Notes under the pieces: model-generated | Seen by the model: the letters and a program-made list of their open reading frames with translations, nothing else | Database searches by the model: none | Told to the model about the DNA's origin: nothing | Source: Archangium lansingense | GTDB taxonomy: Bacteria > Myxococcota > Myxococcia > Myxococcales > Myxococcaceae | Direction: 5' to 3' | Assembly: GCF_026626635.1 (NCBI RefSeq) | Contig: NZ_JAPNKA010000001.1 | Coordinates: 8,184,001 to 8,248,000 of the forward strand | Length of the DNA: 64,000 nucleotides | Position numbers and translations under genes: made by a program | Part shown: positions 52,344-61,054 of the stretch, piece after piece | Position numbering within the stretch: position 1 is the first letter of the stretch | Layout: each line of letters opens with the position of its first letter

Positions 52344-53207
52344 TCAACGGCGGCCCACGGTCTCGATGTGGCTCAGGAGCGCCGCCGCGAGCGGGGGCAC
52401 GACGGCACATGGAATCGCGTGCCCCATCCCGTCGATCGTCACCAGGGTCGAGCGCGGCAGGGTCTCCGCCAGGAACCGTGAGTTGGACTCGGGGTTGGTG
52501 GGATCCTCCGGGGTGGCGATGACGAGCGTGGGCACGGTGACTTGAGTGAGCTCCGCCCCACGCGCCAGTCCGGAGGGGTCGGCCCGCGCATGAGCACTCG
52601 AGGTGTCGTGACGGCCGGCGTGGGCGATGATGCGCCGCTCGAGCGCACGGAACTCCTCGGCATCGAAGGGAATCGCCTCGCCGTTGAGCCTGCGCCAGTT
52701 CTCGACCCGCCATTCGATCTGCGCCTCGCGGTCACGCGGCTCGAACATGTGGCGCCAGAACTCGTACAGCCCGGGGTCTATGGTGGCTCGCGCCGTCACG
52801 TTGGCGCGGGCGGGCGCGCCTTCGAGGGCAGGCGCCCCCATGACCGTCGCGCTGAGCAGCCGCTCGGGATGCGCGACCAGGAGCCACTGCACCAGAAAGC
52901 CTCCCAACGACAGGCCCACGACGTGCGCGCGCTCGATGCCGAGCGCATCGAGGATGGCCAGTGCGTCCTCGGCCATCCGGGTCGCGGAGTATGGGACCCT
53001 GTCGAATGCCCAGGTGGACGCTCCGGTGTCCCGGTGGTCATAGCGGATGACCCGGTGCTTCCGGGCCAGGACCTCCACGAGCTCGTCGGGCCAGACCAGC
53101 CCCGAGACGGTGGAGCCCATGATGAGCAGAACGGCGGGCGCATCCTCCGGACCCCGTGACTCGACCCAGAGCGAGACTCCCTCGGCGACCTCGACGAAAC
53201 TTTCCAT
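52344..53207 (-). CDS. Alpha/beta hydrolase
   Basis: 287 residues, no signal peptide. Alpha/beta-hydrolase motifs: oxyanion strand VLLIMGSTVSG, DHRDTGAS (HRDTG loop), nucleophile elbow GLSLGG (~98-103), acid in ATPEDPTNP (~230) and His in DGMGHAIP (~262). The overall pattern matches the aclacinomycin methylesterase (RdmC)-like or proline iminopeptidase-like group. Substrate unknown. The HRDTG loop and length (~290) are typical. It lies between the kinase gene and an ABC transporter operon. Confidence 0.85.
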   Translation of the reverse strand: MESFVEVAEGVSLWVESRGPEDAPAVLLIMGSTVSGLVWPDELVEVLARKHRVIRYDHRDTGASTWAFDRVPYSATRMAEDALAILDALGIERAHVVGLSLGGFLVQWLLVAHPERLLSATVMGAPALEGAPARANVTARATIDPGLYEFWRHMFEPRDREAQIEWRVENWRRLNGEAIPFDAEEFRALERRIIAHAGRHDTSSAHARADPSGLARGAELTQVTVPTLVIATPEDPTNPESNSRFLAETLPRSTLVTIDGMGHAIPCAVVPPLAAALLSHIETVGRR

Positions 53208-53276
53208 GGTCCCAGCTTCGCAGGACGGAACGAGGAGGGACTCATCTTTTTCACACCTGGAGTGCTCCAGGTCGCG

Positions 53277-54386
53277 CTACAGCCGCTCCACCCCTCCGTC
53301 CCCGGCCGTCGCTTCCGGGACAGGCTCGCGGCAGAAGGCGAGCTGCTCCTTCAGCACATCGAGCGGCAGGGCCACCTCCAGCCGGAACGCGTTCTCGTCT
53401 GGCAACACGCGCGCGAAGTCGAGCAGCTTCGCCACGTCTTCCTGCCCCTGGCTCTGCGCGCGCATCCGTGCGAGCGCGAGCGCCCCGCCCAGGCTCTTGC
53501 CCAGATCCGTGACCGACTGCGCGTCCTCGCCCTTCACGTCCGCCACCAGCGCCACGTCTCCGCGTGCGTCCACGTGCAACTCCACCGCGCCCGCTGCGCG
53601 CACCAGCTGCTCGGCAATCTCGCGCTGGTCCGGCGGAAGGACTTTCGCGAGGGTGCGGGTCGCGATGACGCCGTATACCTCGCCGTACGTCGCGGTCTCG
53701 CTGAGCACCGGCGGCTCCTCCGGACCACGCCCCTCCACCCGGTCGATGACGTCGCGCGCCCCGTTGCGATCCCGGCTCACGACGACCATCTGGTTGCGCC
53801 ACGTCGCGAGCGTGGGCCCGCCGCCGCGCCCCACGCCGCCGTCGGCGAGCAGCCGCTCGGTCGGGGGCTCGTAGATGCGCGCGGAGTCGCCGTAGCTCGA
53901 GCGCCCGTGCTGCCCGAGCAACTCGTCGGTCTTCGCCTTGCCGAAATTGCCCGACAGCACCAGACCCTCGTCGGTGATGGCGAGCCGGTCCAGGTCCGTG
54001 AGCGGGTCGATGCCCGTGCGCTCCTTGAGTTGCTGCAACTGCTTGCCGCCGTCGCGATAGAGGCACTCGAGCAGCAGCTCGCCGATGGGGGAGTGGCGAA
54101 GGGCGTTGGCCTCCAGCACCACGGCCGTCTTGCCCTTACCTCGTGGCAGCGCCGCGAGCAGCGGATCCGAAGCCCCCTGGGGCCGGGCGTCCGGCGTCGG
54201 AACCACCCAGGTGCGCCGCGACTGCGCACGCGTCTTCTCCTCGGCGCGCAGCCGGCGCGGGAACTCCACCGACGGCCGCTTGCTCGCGCTGAGCGCCTCC
54301 TCGCCCTGTCCGAACCACATCAGCAGCGCCGCGGCAGCGAACAGCACCACGGCGAGCACCATGAACCGCGCGCCTCGCGTCTTCAT
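53277..54386 (-). CDS. Membrane-anchored periplasmic protein linked to an ABC exporter
   Basis: 369 residues. A single N-terminal membrane helix (FMVLAVVLFAAAALLMWFG, ~8-26) anchors a large soluble domain, probably periplasmic. It has no cysteines beyond one near the C-terminus and no enzymatic motif. The start codon follows the permease stop with no gap, and the ATPase precedes the permease, so all three form one operon. The protein could be an accessory subunit or substrate of that transporter. Family not recognised. Confidence 0.65.
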   Translation of the reverse strand: MKTRGARFMVLAVVLFAAAALLMWFGQGEEALSASKRPSVEFPRRLRAEEKTRAQSRRTWVVPTPDARPQGASDPLLAALPRGKGKTAVVLEANALRHSPIGELLLECLYRDGGKQLQQLKERTGIDPLTDLDRLAITDEGLVLSGNFGKAKTDELLGQHGRSSYGDSARIYEPPTERLLADGGVGRGGGPTLATWRNQMVVVSRDRNGARDVIDRVEGRGPEEPPVLSETATYGEVYGVIATRTLAKVLPPDQREIAEQLVRAAGAVELHVDARGDVALVADVKGEDAQSVTDLGKSLGGALALARMRAQSQGQEDVAKLLDFARVLPDENAFRLEVALPLDVLKEQLAFCREPVPEATAGDGGVERL

Positions 54387-55223
54387 CTAGTAGTCCTTCC
54401 GTTCGAAATGCCAGAGGCCGAGCGCGAGCACGCCCATGCCGAAGAGGCCCACGCCCGCGAGCACCGCCCCCAGTGAGTGCTGCTCGAGGGGGATGGATGC
54501 GGCAATGGAAGCCGATGCGTTGGCGAGCGAGCTGAGGCGGGGCAGGAAGAGCGTGAGCAGCTCGAAGCCCGTGCGGCTCACCCCCTCCTCGAGCACCGGC
54601 GCGATGCTGCGCCGGAAGCCGGCGATGACGCCCAGCACCAGGAACACGCCGCCCGCGGCCGCACACAGCGCCGCGCTGCGCACCAGCGTCGCGCAGGTGA
54701 GCATCACCGCGTACACCGCCGCGTACGCCACGCCCGCGAGCAGCGCCGCGATGAGCGGCCCCACTGTCCAGTACCCCGTCTTGACGCCGAGGATGAGCCA
54801 CAGGCCGCCCGCCCCGTACGCCGCACCGCCCACCGCCAGCGTCATCACGCCCACGAACGTGCCGACCAGCACCTGCCAGCGGCGCACCGGCAGGGCGAGC
54901 AGGTGCTCGATGCGGCCGGGCGACAGCAGGCTGGGCGCGAAGTCCGAGCACGCCACCAGGCCGAAGAGGATGCCGCCGTAGAACACCAGGAAGGCGGTGG
55001 CCATGTAGATCGGCCGCAGCGCCATGTCGACGGCCCGGATGCTGTGGCCCAGGGACTGGCCGAACAGCCGTGTGGCGGCGAGCGCGCCGTCCAGGACCTC
55101 GATGCGCAGCGACAACGTGAGCGTGAGGAGCACCAGCGTGATGCCCACCAGGAAGGCGAGGATGAACTTGCGGCTCAGCGCCTCGCGCAAGACGTAGCCT
55201 GCGATGCCCAGGACTCCGTTCAC
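54387..55223 (-). CDS. ABC transporter permease (ABC-2-like)
   Basis: 278 residues from a GTG at 55221-55223 that overlaps the ATPase stop (GTGA). Six hydrophobic segments: FILAFLVGITLVLLTLTL, MATAFLVFYGGILFGLVA, LVGTFVGVMTLAVGGAAYG, GPLIAALLAGVAYAAVYAVM, CAAAGGVFLVLGVIAG and GAVLAGVGLFGMGVLALG. The conserved RIEHLLALPVRRWQVLVG loop between segments 2 and 3 is typical of ABC-2 exporters. It would pair with the ATPase encoded upstream to export a lipid, polysaccharide or antibiotic-like substrate; unknown. Confidence 0.88.
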   Translation of the reverse strand: MNGVLGIAGYVLREALSRKFILAFLVGITLVLLTLTLSLRIEVLDGALAATRLFGQSLGHSIRAVDMALRPIYMATAFLVFYGGILFGLVACSDFAPSLLSPGRIEHLLALPVRRWQVLVGTFVGVMTLAVGGAAYGAGGLWLILGVKTGYWTVGPLIAALLAGVAYAAVYAVMLTCATLVRSAALCAAAGGVFLVLGVIAGFRRSIAPVLEEGVSRTGFELLTLFLPRLSSLANASASIAASIPLEQHSLGAVLAGVGLFGMGVLALGLWHFERKDY

Positions 55224-56143
55224 GCTGCCACCCCCTCGCCCACCGCGTCCGTCAGCACCGCCTCGAGATCCTGCGCATCGCGCCGCAACTCCACCAGCAG
55301 CGCGCCGCCCGCGATCACCTGGCCCAGGGCCGCGTTGAGCGCCGCGGCATCCGGCGTCCCCAGGGTCCAGCGCCCGTCGCCCTCTTCGCCAACGGGAGTG
55401 AAACCCGCGGCCCGCAGCACCTGCTCGCTCGCGCCCGGTGCGAAGCGCACCGACCAGCGGTGCCCGGTGCGCTGCAGGTCCTCTAGCCGCCCCTCGCGCA
55501 GCACCCGGCCCTGACCGAGGATGGCGATGCGGTCGCACACGCGCTCCGTCTCCGCCAGCAGGTGGGAGTTGAGAAAGAGAGTGGTGCCGCGACGCACCTC
55601 GTCCTGCAGGATGCGGCGCACCTCCACGCGGCCCATGGGATCGATGCCGTCCGTCGGCTCGTCGAGGATGAGCAGCTCCGGCTCGCCCAGCAGCGCCGCG
55701 GCGAGCCCGAGCCGCTGCCGCATGCCCTTGGAGTAGCCCCCGATGCGCCGGCCCGCCGCGTCGGCCAGGCCCACGCGCTCGAGCAGGCGCGCATGGGCAG
55801 CCGCATCGCGCCGCAGGTTCTTCAGCCGCGCCACCGTGCCCAGGAACGCCGTGGCCGTCCACGCCCCCGGCAGATGCAGGCGCTCGGGCAGGTAGCCGAT
55901 GCGCGCGCGCACCGCGGGGTCCTCGGGATCGCCGCCGAGCACCCGCACCTCGCCCCCCGTGGGCCGCACGATGCCGAGCACCGACTTGATGAACGTCGTC
56001 TTGCCCGCGCCGTTGGGCCCGATGAGCCCGAACGCGCTGCCCACCGGCACGTGCAGGTCCACGCCCGCGAGCGCGACCTGCCCGGCGCGGCGCCAGCCCT
56101 TGCCGTATGTCTTTTTGAGCCCCACGACCTCGATGGCATGCAT
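55220..56143 (-). CDS. ABC transporter ATP-binding protein
   Basis: 307 residues from the ATG at 56141-56143. Walker A GPNGAGKT (~42), Q-loop region YLPERLHLPG, signature YSKGMRQRLGLA (~133), Walker B LLILDEPTDGID (~153), H-loop NSHLL. The C-terminal ~80 residues are the extra domain seen in CcmA/NatA-type ATPases. It is coupled to the permease by a 4-nt overlap. Substrate not predictable. It matches the ABC-2 exporter group (drug, lipid or sodium export). Confidence 0.93.
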   Translation of the reverse strand: MHAIEVVGLKKTYGKGWRRAGQVALAGVDLHVPVGSAFGLIGPNGAGKTTFIKSVLGIVRPTGGEVRVLGGDPEDPAVRARIGYLPERLHLPGAWTATAFLGTVARLKNLRRDAAAHARLLERVGLADAAGRRIGGYSKGMRQRLGLAAALLGEPELLILDEPTDGIDPMGRVEVRRILQDEVRRGTTLFLNSHLLAETERVCDRIAILGQGRVLREGRLEDLQRTGHRWSVRFAPGASEQVLRAAGFTPVGEEGDGRWTLGTPDAAALNAALGQVIAGGALLVELRRDAQDLEAVLTDAVGEGVAA

Positions 56144-56355
56144 GGCACGGGACTGTAGGCGCTCGCACCGCGGCGTCTCGGGACGAAGGGCCAGCCGGTC
56201 CGGAGGGGTCGCTGACCGGTCCCAACGGGGGAGCGATCGGCCGACCTCCAAGGGCTCCCAGGGCATCAACACCGTCTCGCACATGGCCCAGGGCAAGCCC
56301 GTCACGGGCATGGTGCCCACCGCCTTCAGCCCTCCTCCGCTCCGTGTCTCCCGGC

Positions 56356-56490
56356 TCAGTGCGCCTGAAGCACGAAGGAGGACACCCGGCCATCCGGGAT
56401 GAGCGACACGGAATAGCGGTAGGTCACGGGCCCGAACTGCACCGCCGCCCTGTCGGGTGTGTACCCTGGCAGGGCGGCGGCACGGTCCTA
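56356..56490 (-). pseudogene. Short C-terminal gene relic
   Basis: About 44 codons ending at the TGA (56356-56358): ...AVQFGPVTYRYSVSLIPDGR and VSSFVLQAH. The beta-strand-like end resembles the tail of a secreted or DUF3471-like domain, but no upstream part exists because it abuts the 3' end of the next gene. It is a leftover fragment. Confidence 0.4.
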
Positions 56491-57060
56491 CTGGCAGGTG
56501 TATTCCACCGGAGGCGAGAGCACGACGTCGCAGAGCTGCGCCGTGAGCTCACCCGTCACACGGTCGTTCTGCGAACCGAAGGAGATGTCGTACTCCAGGT
56601 GCGCGAGGCCATTGGCATCGGGCTCCTGGAAGTGGATGCTCCCCGAGTAGCCCAGGGCCTGCTCATCCGCCACCTGGTCGTTGCAGTTCGCGTCCCGCTT
56701 GTGGAAGTACGCCCGCGCCAGCATCGCTCCGGGCTCGAGCTCCATGTCCCGGAGGGTCTGCACGGAGTAGACGCCTGTCGGCGCTCCCTGCGGCATCAGC
56801 TCCGAGCCCACCTCGAAGAGCGTGAACTCCAGCTCCGTCGAGCTGCCCGCCTGCTGTTGCTGCTGCAGCCGCTGGCACAACCCCTCCTGGTCGCTCAACA
56901 CGGCCATGAGGAACGAGGACTCCTCATCGCCAATCCTCACCACGGCGGCATCGCGTACGTTCAGCGTATGTCCATCCACCGTGCCGTTGAACGCCACGTT
57001 CGCACCACCGAATCCCACCAGAGCCGTCGTCGCCAGGGCCGCCATCATGCGCATCTTCAT
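56488..57060 (-). CDS. Exported protein of unknown function
   Basis: 190 residues. A weak signal peptide (residues 1-22, AALATTALVGFGGANVA) precedes a mature domain with four cysteines and a glutamine run (RLQQQQQAGSS). Strands such as TELEFTLFEVGSELM and GLAHLEYDISFGSQNDRV suggest a beta-sandwich. No family recognised. It lies 84 nt downstream of the caspase-like operon on the same strand and may be read through from it. Confidence 0.6.
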   Translation of the reverse strand: MKMRMMAALATTALVGFGGANVAFNGTVDGHTLNVRDAAVVRIGDEESSFLMAVLSDQEGLCQRLQQQQQAGSSTELEFTLFEVGSELMPQGAPTGVYSVQTLRDMELEPGAMLARAYFHKRDANCNDQVADEQALGYSGSIHFQEPDANGLAHLEYDISFGSQNDRVTGELTAQLCDVVLSPPVEYTCQ

Positions 57061-57144
57061 GAGTTTTCTCCTCGTGGAAGGTTGTTGGGTTTTGCGCTCC
57101 TTCCGCTATGAAAGACGCGACGCTCCATCAAAACCGGCCACGTT

Positions 57145-58680
57145 TTAGAAGGCCACGCCCAGATTGAATTGCAGGTCGGTGACGAATCCCTCCTTGGTCA
57201 TACCAACCTCACTCCCCTCCCTGACCGTCCAGAAATAGCTCTCCGTCACGCCCACGGAGAGCACCAGCCAGTTCCACGCCAGCAAGGAGTAGCCCACGCC
57301 AAGGCCTGCGATGAGGCTCTGCCCTGTCTCCTGGCCGGTGGGCGACGACGCCGACACCGAGATTCCCGATACCCGGGACGTCAGGAAGAGTCCTCCCGGT
57401 GCGTGGCCGAAGGGGAAGTACCGCGCCCCCAGCATCAGCTGGGCATAGCTCCAACGGCTGGCGTCCTCGTTCTGTATCGACAAGCGCGGCGCGACAAACA
57501 CAGACAACTCCGGCAGGAGCGCCCGCTCGTATTCCAGCCCATAGATGGCCAGCGCGGCCATGAGCACCGGACTGAACGTCAACGTGTTGCGCGGGCGCGG
57601 CGGCTCTTCCTCCGCCGGGCCCTTGCGCTGCAACTGCGCGGTCTGCAGCGGCTCGAGCGAGGCTTCGTCCAGGACCTCGCGTTGGCCGGCCTCCAACGTG
57701 AACTCGCGGGAGAAGGTGCCGCCGGACTCCTTGCGCACCAGCAGGTACTTGCCTGGGGGCAGCGCCACGTACAGGGAGCGCTTGCCCGCGGGCACCTCGA
57801 GCACGCGCGTGCCCGAGGAGGCGAGGATGACGGAGAGCGGACCCGTGGTCTGCTTCACCTCCACCCAGCTCGCGCTCGTCTTCACCCGGGCCAGCGGGAG
57901 ATCCGACCGGCCGCGCAGGTTCATGTCGAAGCTGGGGTGTTGCAGTCCCTCGCCCAGCAGCGCGGTGTCGCGCAGCGTGAGCTGACGCGCGTAGGTGAAG
58001 GCCTCCACCACGGAGACCTCGCCGTCGCTCCCCTGGTCGGCCACGCCGCGCAGGCCCGCCACAAGGTGGTGGGTGAAGAAGGAGCCCTGGAGGGCGCTCG
58101 TCTCGTGCGCGTTCTCCAGGCCGGAGCTGGACGCGATGAAGATCGAGCCCTCGCTCTGAAGCGTGAGCGGGATGTTCACCTCGAAGGGCGCCTCGGGTTG
58201 CAAGCCCTTGGCCCGCGTCCAACCGCCACCGCGGCACGCATCGATGATGCCCACCCGCACCGTGGCATCGGGGGTGTCGATGCGCCGGCGCAGCTCCTCC
58301 AGTGGCAGGGCGTGACCACCCGGATAGAGCGCCTTCTCGTCGGCGTGTCCCGAGTAATAGAAGAGCAGCAGCGTCTCGCCCGGTTGGCCCCGCAGCGCGC
58401 CCAGCTGCGCGTCCATCGCGGACAGCAGCTCCTCGGGCTCAGGGTCCAGCAGCACGCGCACGTCCTTGGGGGTGAACTCGCCCACCTGCACGAGTACGTC
58501 CGCCATGTTCCGTGCGTCGTCATGCGCATAGCGAAGCGAGGAGCGCCCCACTGCTGGAGCGTTGGAGCCCACCACCACCGCCACCCGCCTCGGGCGCCGC
58601 TCCTCCGCCGCCTGGCTCGGCCCCGTGAGCAACAGCGCCATCGCCGCCAGCATTCCTTGCCACCACCGCACGCACTTCAT
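57145..58680 (-). CDS. Caspase-family (C14) protein with C-terminal outer-membrane-like barrel
   Basis: 511 residues. Signal peptide MLAAMALLLTGPSQA (about 10-25). The caspase p20 fold follows: RVAVVVGSNA first strand, LLLFYYSGHADE with catalytic His (~111), and VGIIDACRGGG with catalytic Cys (~146). The FIASSSGLENAHE segment and SFFTHHLVAGLRG helix match caspase-like domains. After a linker, residues ~360-511 show alternating strands (LIAGLGVGYSLLAWNWLVLS, ending FNLGVAF with a C-terminal Phe), as in an outer-membrane beta-barrel. The protein probably sits in the outer membrane with a periplasmic protease domain. The start overlaps the stop of the anti-sigma gene by 4 nt, so it is the output gene of that operon. 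Confidence 0.88.
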   Translation of the reverse strand: MKCVRWWQGMLAAMALLLTGPSQAAEERRPRRVAVVVGSNAPAVGRSSLRYAHDDARNMADVLVQVGEFTPKDVRVLLDPEPEELLSAMDAQLGALRGQPGETLLLFYYSGHADEKALYPGGHALPLEELRRRIDTPDATVRVGIIDACRGGGWTRAKGLQPEAPFEVNIPLTLQSEGSIFIASSSGLENAHETSALQGSFFTHHLVAGLRGVADQGSDGEVSVVEAFTYARQLTLRDTALLGEGLQHPSFDMNLRGRSDLPLARVKTSASWVEVKQTTGPLSVILASSGTRVLEVPAGKRSLYVALPPGKYLLVRKESGGTFSREFTLEAGQREVLDEASLEPLQTAQLQRKGPAEEEPPRPRNTLTFSPVLMAALAIYGLEYERALLPELSVFVAPRLSIQNEDASRWSYAQLMLGARYFPFGHAPGGLFLTSRVSGISVSASSPTGQETGQSLIAGLGVGYSLLAWNWLVLSVGVTESYFWTVREGSEVGMTKEGFVTDLQFNLGVAF

Positions 58681-59363
58681 GGAACAGCCTCCTTGGGAAG
58701 TACCAGCCGCGTCGTCCAGAGGGAGTCGTCCTGGGAATCTCGCGCCTCCAGCTCGTCCAGCTCCTCCTCGGCCACCGCGGTCTGGCTGAAGATGATCAGC
58801 AACTCCTCGCGCTCCCCACCGGACGCGTCCACGCGCCAGCTCGTGGGCAGCAACATGTCCTCGCGCTCCAGGGGCGCGGCATAGAGGGCTACCCAGCGCG
58901 AGTCCTCCGCCCGCGTGCCCACCAGGACATGACCGTAGCCAGCCGACGACACGTGCAGCCGCAGTCGGTCCCCCGGAAGGATGGGACTCCGTCCGTCCCA
59001 TGGAGCCACCTGCTCCCCGTGCTTGATGTACACGGTGACGACCGGCGCGCCCTTCACCCCGACGTAGGGCTCCTGCGTGGGCACTGGCGTGCTCGGGAGC
59101 ACCAGGACCAGGGTCACGAGCGCCGCCGCCGCCGCGAACGCCGGCACCAGCAGCCGGGGCCTGGGGGCCCACCAGGGCCGAGGAGGTGGAGGAGCGCGCA
59201 GCTCCCGGACCCACGTGGGAATGGGAGACGCCAGCCGTGCCCGCTCCACGTGGGCGCGACAGAGCTCGCAGCAGGCCAGGTGCTCGCGCAGCCCGGGCGA
59301 GTCGAGCCCCAGCACCGCACGGTCCAACTCCAGGGAAGACGGGTGTCCGGTCTCAGGGTTCAT
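58677..59363 (-). CDS. Zinc-finger anti-sigma factor with periplasmic sensor-like domain
   Basis: 228 residues. The N-terminal ZAS zinc-binding motif EHLACCELCRAH (His-x3-Cys-x2-Cys, ~28-35) is typical of anti-sigma factors. A single membrane helix (LVPAFAAAAALVTLVLVLPS, ~69-88) follows. The periplasmic part contains VTVYIKHGEQVAPWDGRS and LHVSSAGYGHVLVGTRAEDS, the pattern of DUF4384-like domains. It overlaps the sigma factor gene at its start (ATGA) and the caspase gene at its stop (ATGA). It would hold the sigma factor until an envelope signal is received. Confidence 0.85.
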   Translation of the reverse strand: MNPETGHPSSLELDRAVLGLDSPGLREHLACCELCRAHVERARLASPIPTWVRELRAPPPPRPWWAPRPRLLVPAFAAAAALVTLVLVLPSTPVPTQEPYVGVKGAPVVTVYIKHGEQVAPWDGRSPILPGDRLRLHVSSAGYGHVLVGTRAEDSRWVALYAAPLEREDMLLPTSWRVDASGGEREELLIIFSQTAVAEEELDELEARDSQDDSLWTTRLVLPKEAVP

Positions 59364-59851
59364 GCCAGCTCCCTCTTGCGTAGTTGCTCCACGCGCTCAT
59401 CGAAACGTGTGAGGAGTCGCCTCACGGTCCGCTCGGACACCTGCGTCACCTCGGCGATCTCGAGCTGGGTCAGTCCATCCACGCGGCTCAACAGCGCGAC
59501 CTCCAGCTCGTCCGCGGGCACATGGCGGGCGAAGCGCTCCAGTTCCTGGCGCGCCTGGACGCTGCGCTCGAGCGAGCCGGCCTGCGCCGCCTCCAGCATC
59601 TCCTCCGGACGCTCCGGGGCCATGCCCGACTGCCGCCGTCGAAGCCGGTCGATCGCCAGGTGTGTGCTCGTGCGGTACACCCACGCCGTCACTCGGCGTG
59701 GCTCTCCATCCCTCAGCCGGGCCTGCCAGAGACGGATGAAGGTCTCCTGAGCGACGTCCTGCGCTTCGTCCGGGTCGCGCAGCATGCGCCGACACTTCTC
59801 CCGAATGATGGGAAAATACGTCGCGTAGGCTGTCTGTACGTCCATGTCCAC
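59360..59851 (-). CDS. ECF-type RNA polymerase sigma factor
   Basis: 163 residues. Region 2: YFPIIREKCRRMLRDPDEAQ then DVAQETFIRLWQARL (~11-45), and WVYRTSTHLAIDRLRRR (~57-73). Region 4: VALLSRVDGLTQLEIAEVTQ then VSERTVRRLLTRFDERVEQL (~118-157). No sigma-1 or sigma-3 regions, as in ECF sigma factors. Start ATG at 59849-59851. It is the first gene of an operon with its anti-sigma and the caspase-like protein, all joined by ATGA overlaps, so it probably directs transcription of its own operon. Confidence 0.92.
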   Translation of the reverse strand: MDMDVQTAYATYFPIIREKCRRMLRDPDEAQDVAQETFIRLWQARLRDGEPRRVTAWVYRTSTHLAIDRLRRRQSGMAPERPEEMLEAAQAGSLERSVQARQELERFARHVPADELEVALLSRVDGLTQLEIAEVTQVSERTVRRLLTRFDERVEQLRKRELA

Positions 59852-59865
59852 CGAGAGGTCTCCAC

Positions 59866-59899
59866 CCTGCTACACCCGTGCGTAGCGGGATGACGTTCC
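59866..59899 (-). promoter_or_regulatory. Candidate ECF-type promoter upstream of the sigma factor gene
   Basis: On the minus strand, GGAAC (59895-59899), the usual ECF -35 core, is followed by 17 nt and a GGGTGTA stretch in place of the -10. The region is centred on the near-palindrome GCTACACCCGTGCGTAGC. Position is 15-50 nt before the sigma gene start. Consistent with autoregulation but unproven. Confidence 0.35.
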
Positions 59900-60117
59900 T
59901 CCCGGACAAAAGCGGCCAGGAAATCGACCGATGGGGGTTTTTTTCACCGGGAGTCCCGGGGCGACGCTGACAGTCCTTCCATTCGCCGCGCCGGGACTAC
60001 CGTTCGCCGCGCACCGCCTGCCATTGGCAGCATGGCTGGAACCTGCCGACCTTGTCCGACAAACGCAGGGTGCTATCAGGGACAGACCCCATGCCCGCCA
60101 CGTGACACACTTGGCCC

Positions 60118-60960
60118 ATGCACAATCAGACTCAGATGAACCAGCTACGTTCCCTTTCGCGCAACGCCTGGCAGCCCCTGTGTGCTGCCCTTGCCCTGGC
60201 GCTGCTGGCAGGCTGTGCCACCACCGGTCAAGGGGCCTCCAACACCTCTTCCTCCACCACCCAGCTCAGCGCCCACCACTGGCAGCTGCAGCGCGTGACC
60301 GACGCGCAAGGCCAACCGCAGGACGGCTGGCAGCCCGCGGGCAGCAACGGCCAGCCGGCCAGGCCAGTGCAGCTGGACTTCAGCCAGAACGGCATGCTGA
60401 GCGTGACCAACCTGTGCAACCAGCTGTCCGGGCGCTACACCGTGCAGGGCAGCAGCCTGAAGGTGGAACAGATGATGTCCACCAGGCGCGCCTGCCTGGA
60501 CGAGAACCTGATGGCGCTGGAAGGCCGCGTGGGCGCCCAGCTCAAGGAACTGACCACCTGGCGCGTGCTGCCGCAGCAAGACCAGGCGCCGCAGCTGGAG
60601 CTGGGCTTTCACGACGGCAGCACCTGGCTGCTGCAGGGCCAACCCACGCATGAGACGCTGTATGGCGGCCCCGGAACGATCGAGTTCTGGGAAGTTGCCC
60701 CCCAGCGCCAGCCCTGCACCGGCGTGGCCCCCGCCGAATGCCTGAAGGTGCGCCAGGTGGTGTACGACCGCAACGGCGTCAAGGAGAGCACGGGCGATTG
60801 GCAGCTCTTCCACGGTGAGATCGAGGGCTACCGCCACGAGCCGGGCGTTCGCAACGTGCTGCGCCTCAAGCGCTACGAGCGTCGCCAGGTGCCCGCCGAC
60901 GCCTCGCGCTATGTCTATGTGCTGGACCTGGTGGTGGAGTCCGAACAAGTCGGCCACTGA
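60118..60960 (+). CDS. META/DUF4377-domain lipoprotein (probably acquired)
   Basis: 280 residues. Lipoprotein signal with lipobox ALLAGC (Cys ~39); a second ATG 6 codons later could be the true start. Residues ~50-165 form a META (HslJ-like) domain: HHWQLQRVTDAQGQP, PVQLDFSQNGMLSVTNLCNQ, LSGRYTVQGSSLKV. Residues ~195-280 match DUF4377 (PCTGVAPAECLKVRQ, GYRHEPGVRNVLRLKRYERR). This two-domain arrangement is common in Burkholderiales lipoproteins and unusual among myxobacteria. Codon use (frequent CAG/CAA, GGC, CTG) also differs from neighbours. It could be a heat- or envelope-stress lipoprotein gained by transfer. Confidence 0.75.
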   Translation: MHNQTQMNQLRSLSRNAWQPLCAALALALLAGCATTGQGASNTSSSTTQLSAHHWQLQRVTDAQGQPQDGWQPAGSNGQPARPVQLDFSQNGMLSVTNLCNQLSGRYTVQGSSLKVEQMMSTRRACLDENLMALEGRVGAQLKELTTWRVLPQQDQAPQLELGFHDGSTWLLQGQPTHETLYGGPGTIEFWEVAPQRQPCTGVAPAECLKVRQVVYDRNGVKESTGDWQLFHGEIEGYRHEPGVRNVLRLKRYERRQVPADASRYVYVLDLVVESEQVGH

Positions 60961-61054
60961 CTGGCTGATGCACCACGGAGCCGCCCGTTGGCCACCGCTC
61001 TGGCGGTCAGCGGGCCCGCATCGAGGGTTGGATGGGCGGAGTTGCTGGAGCCCT

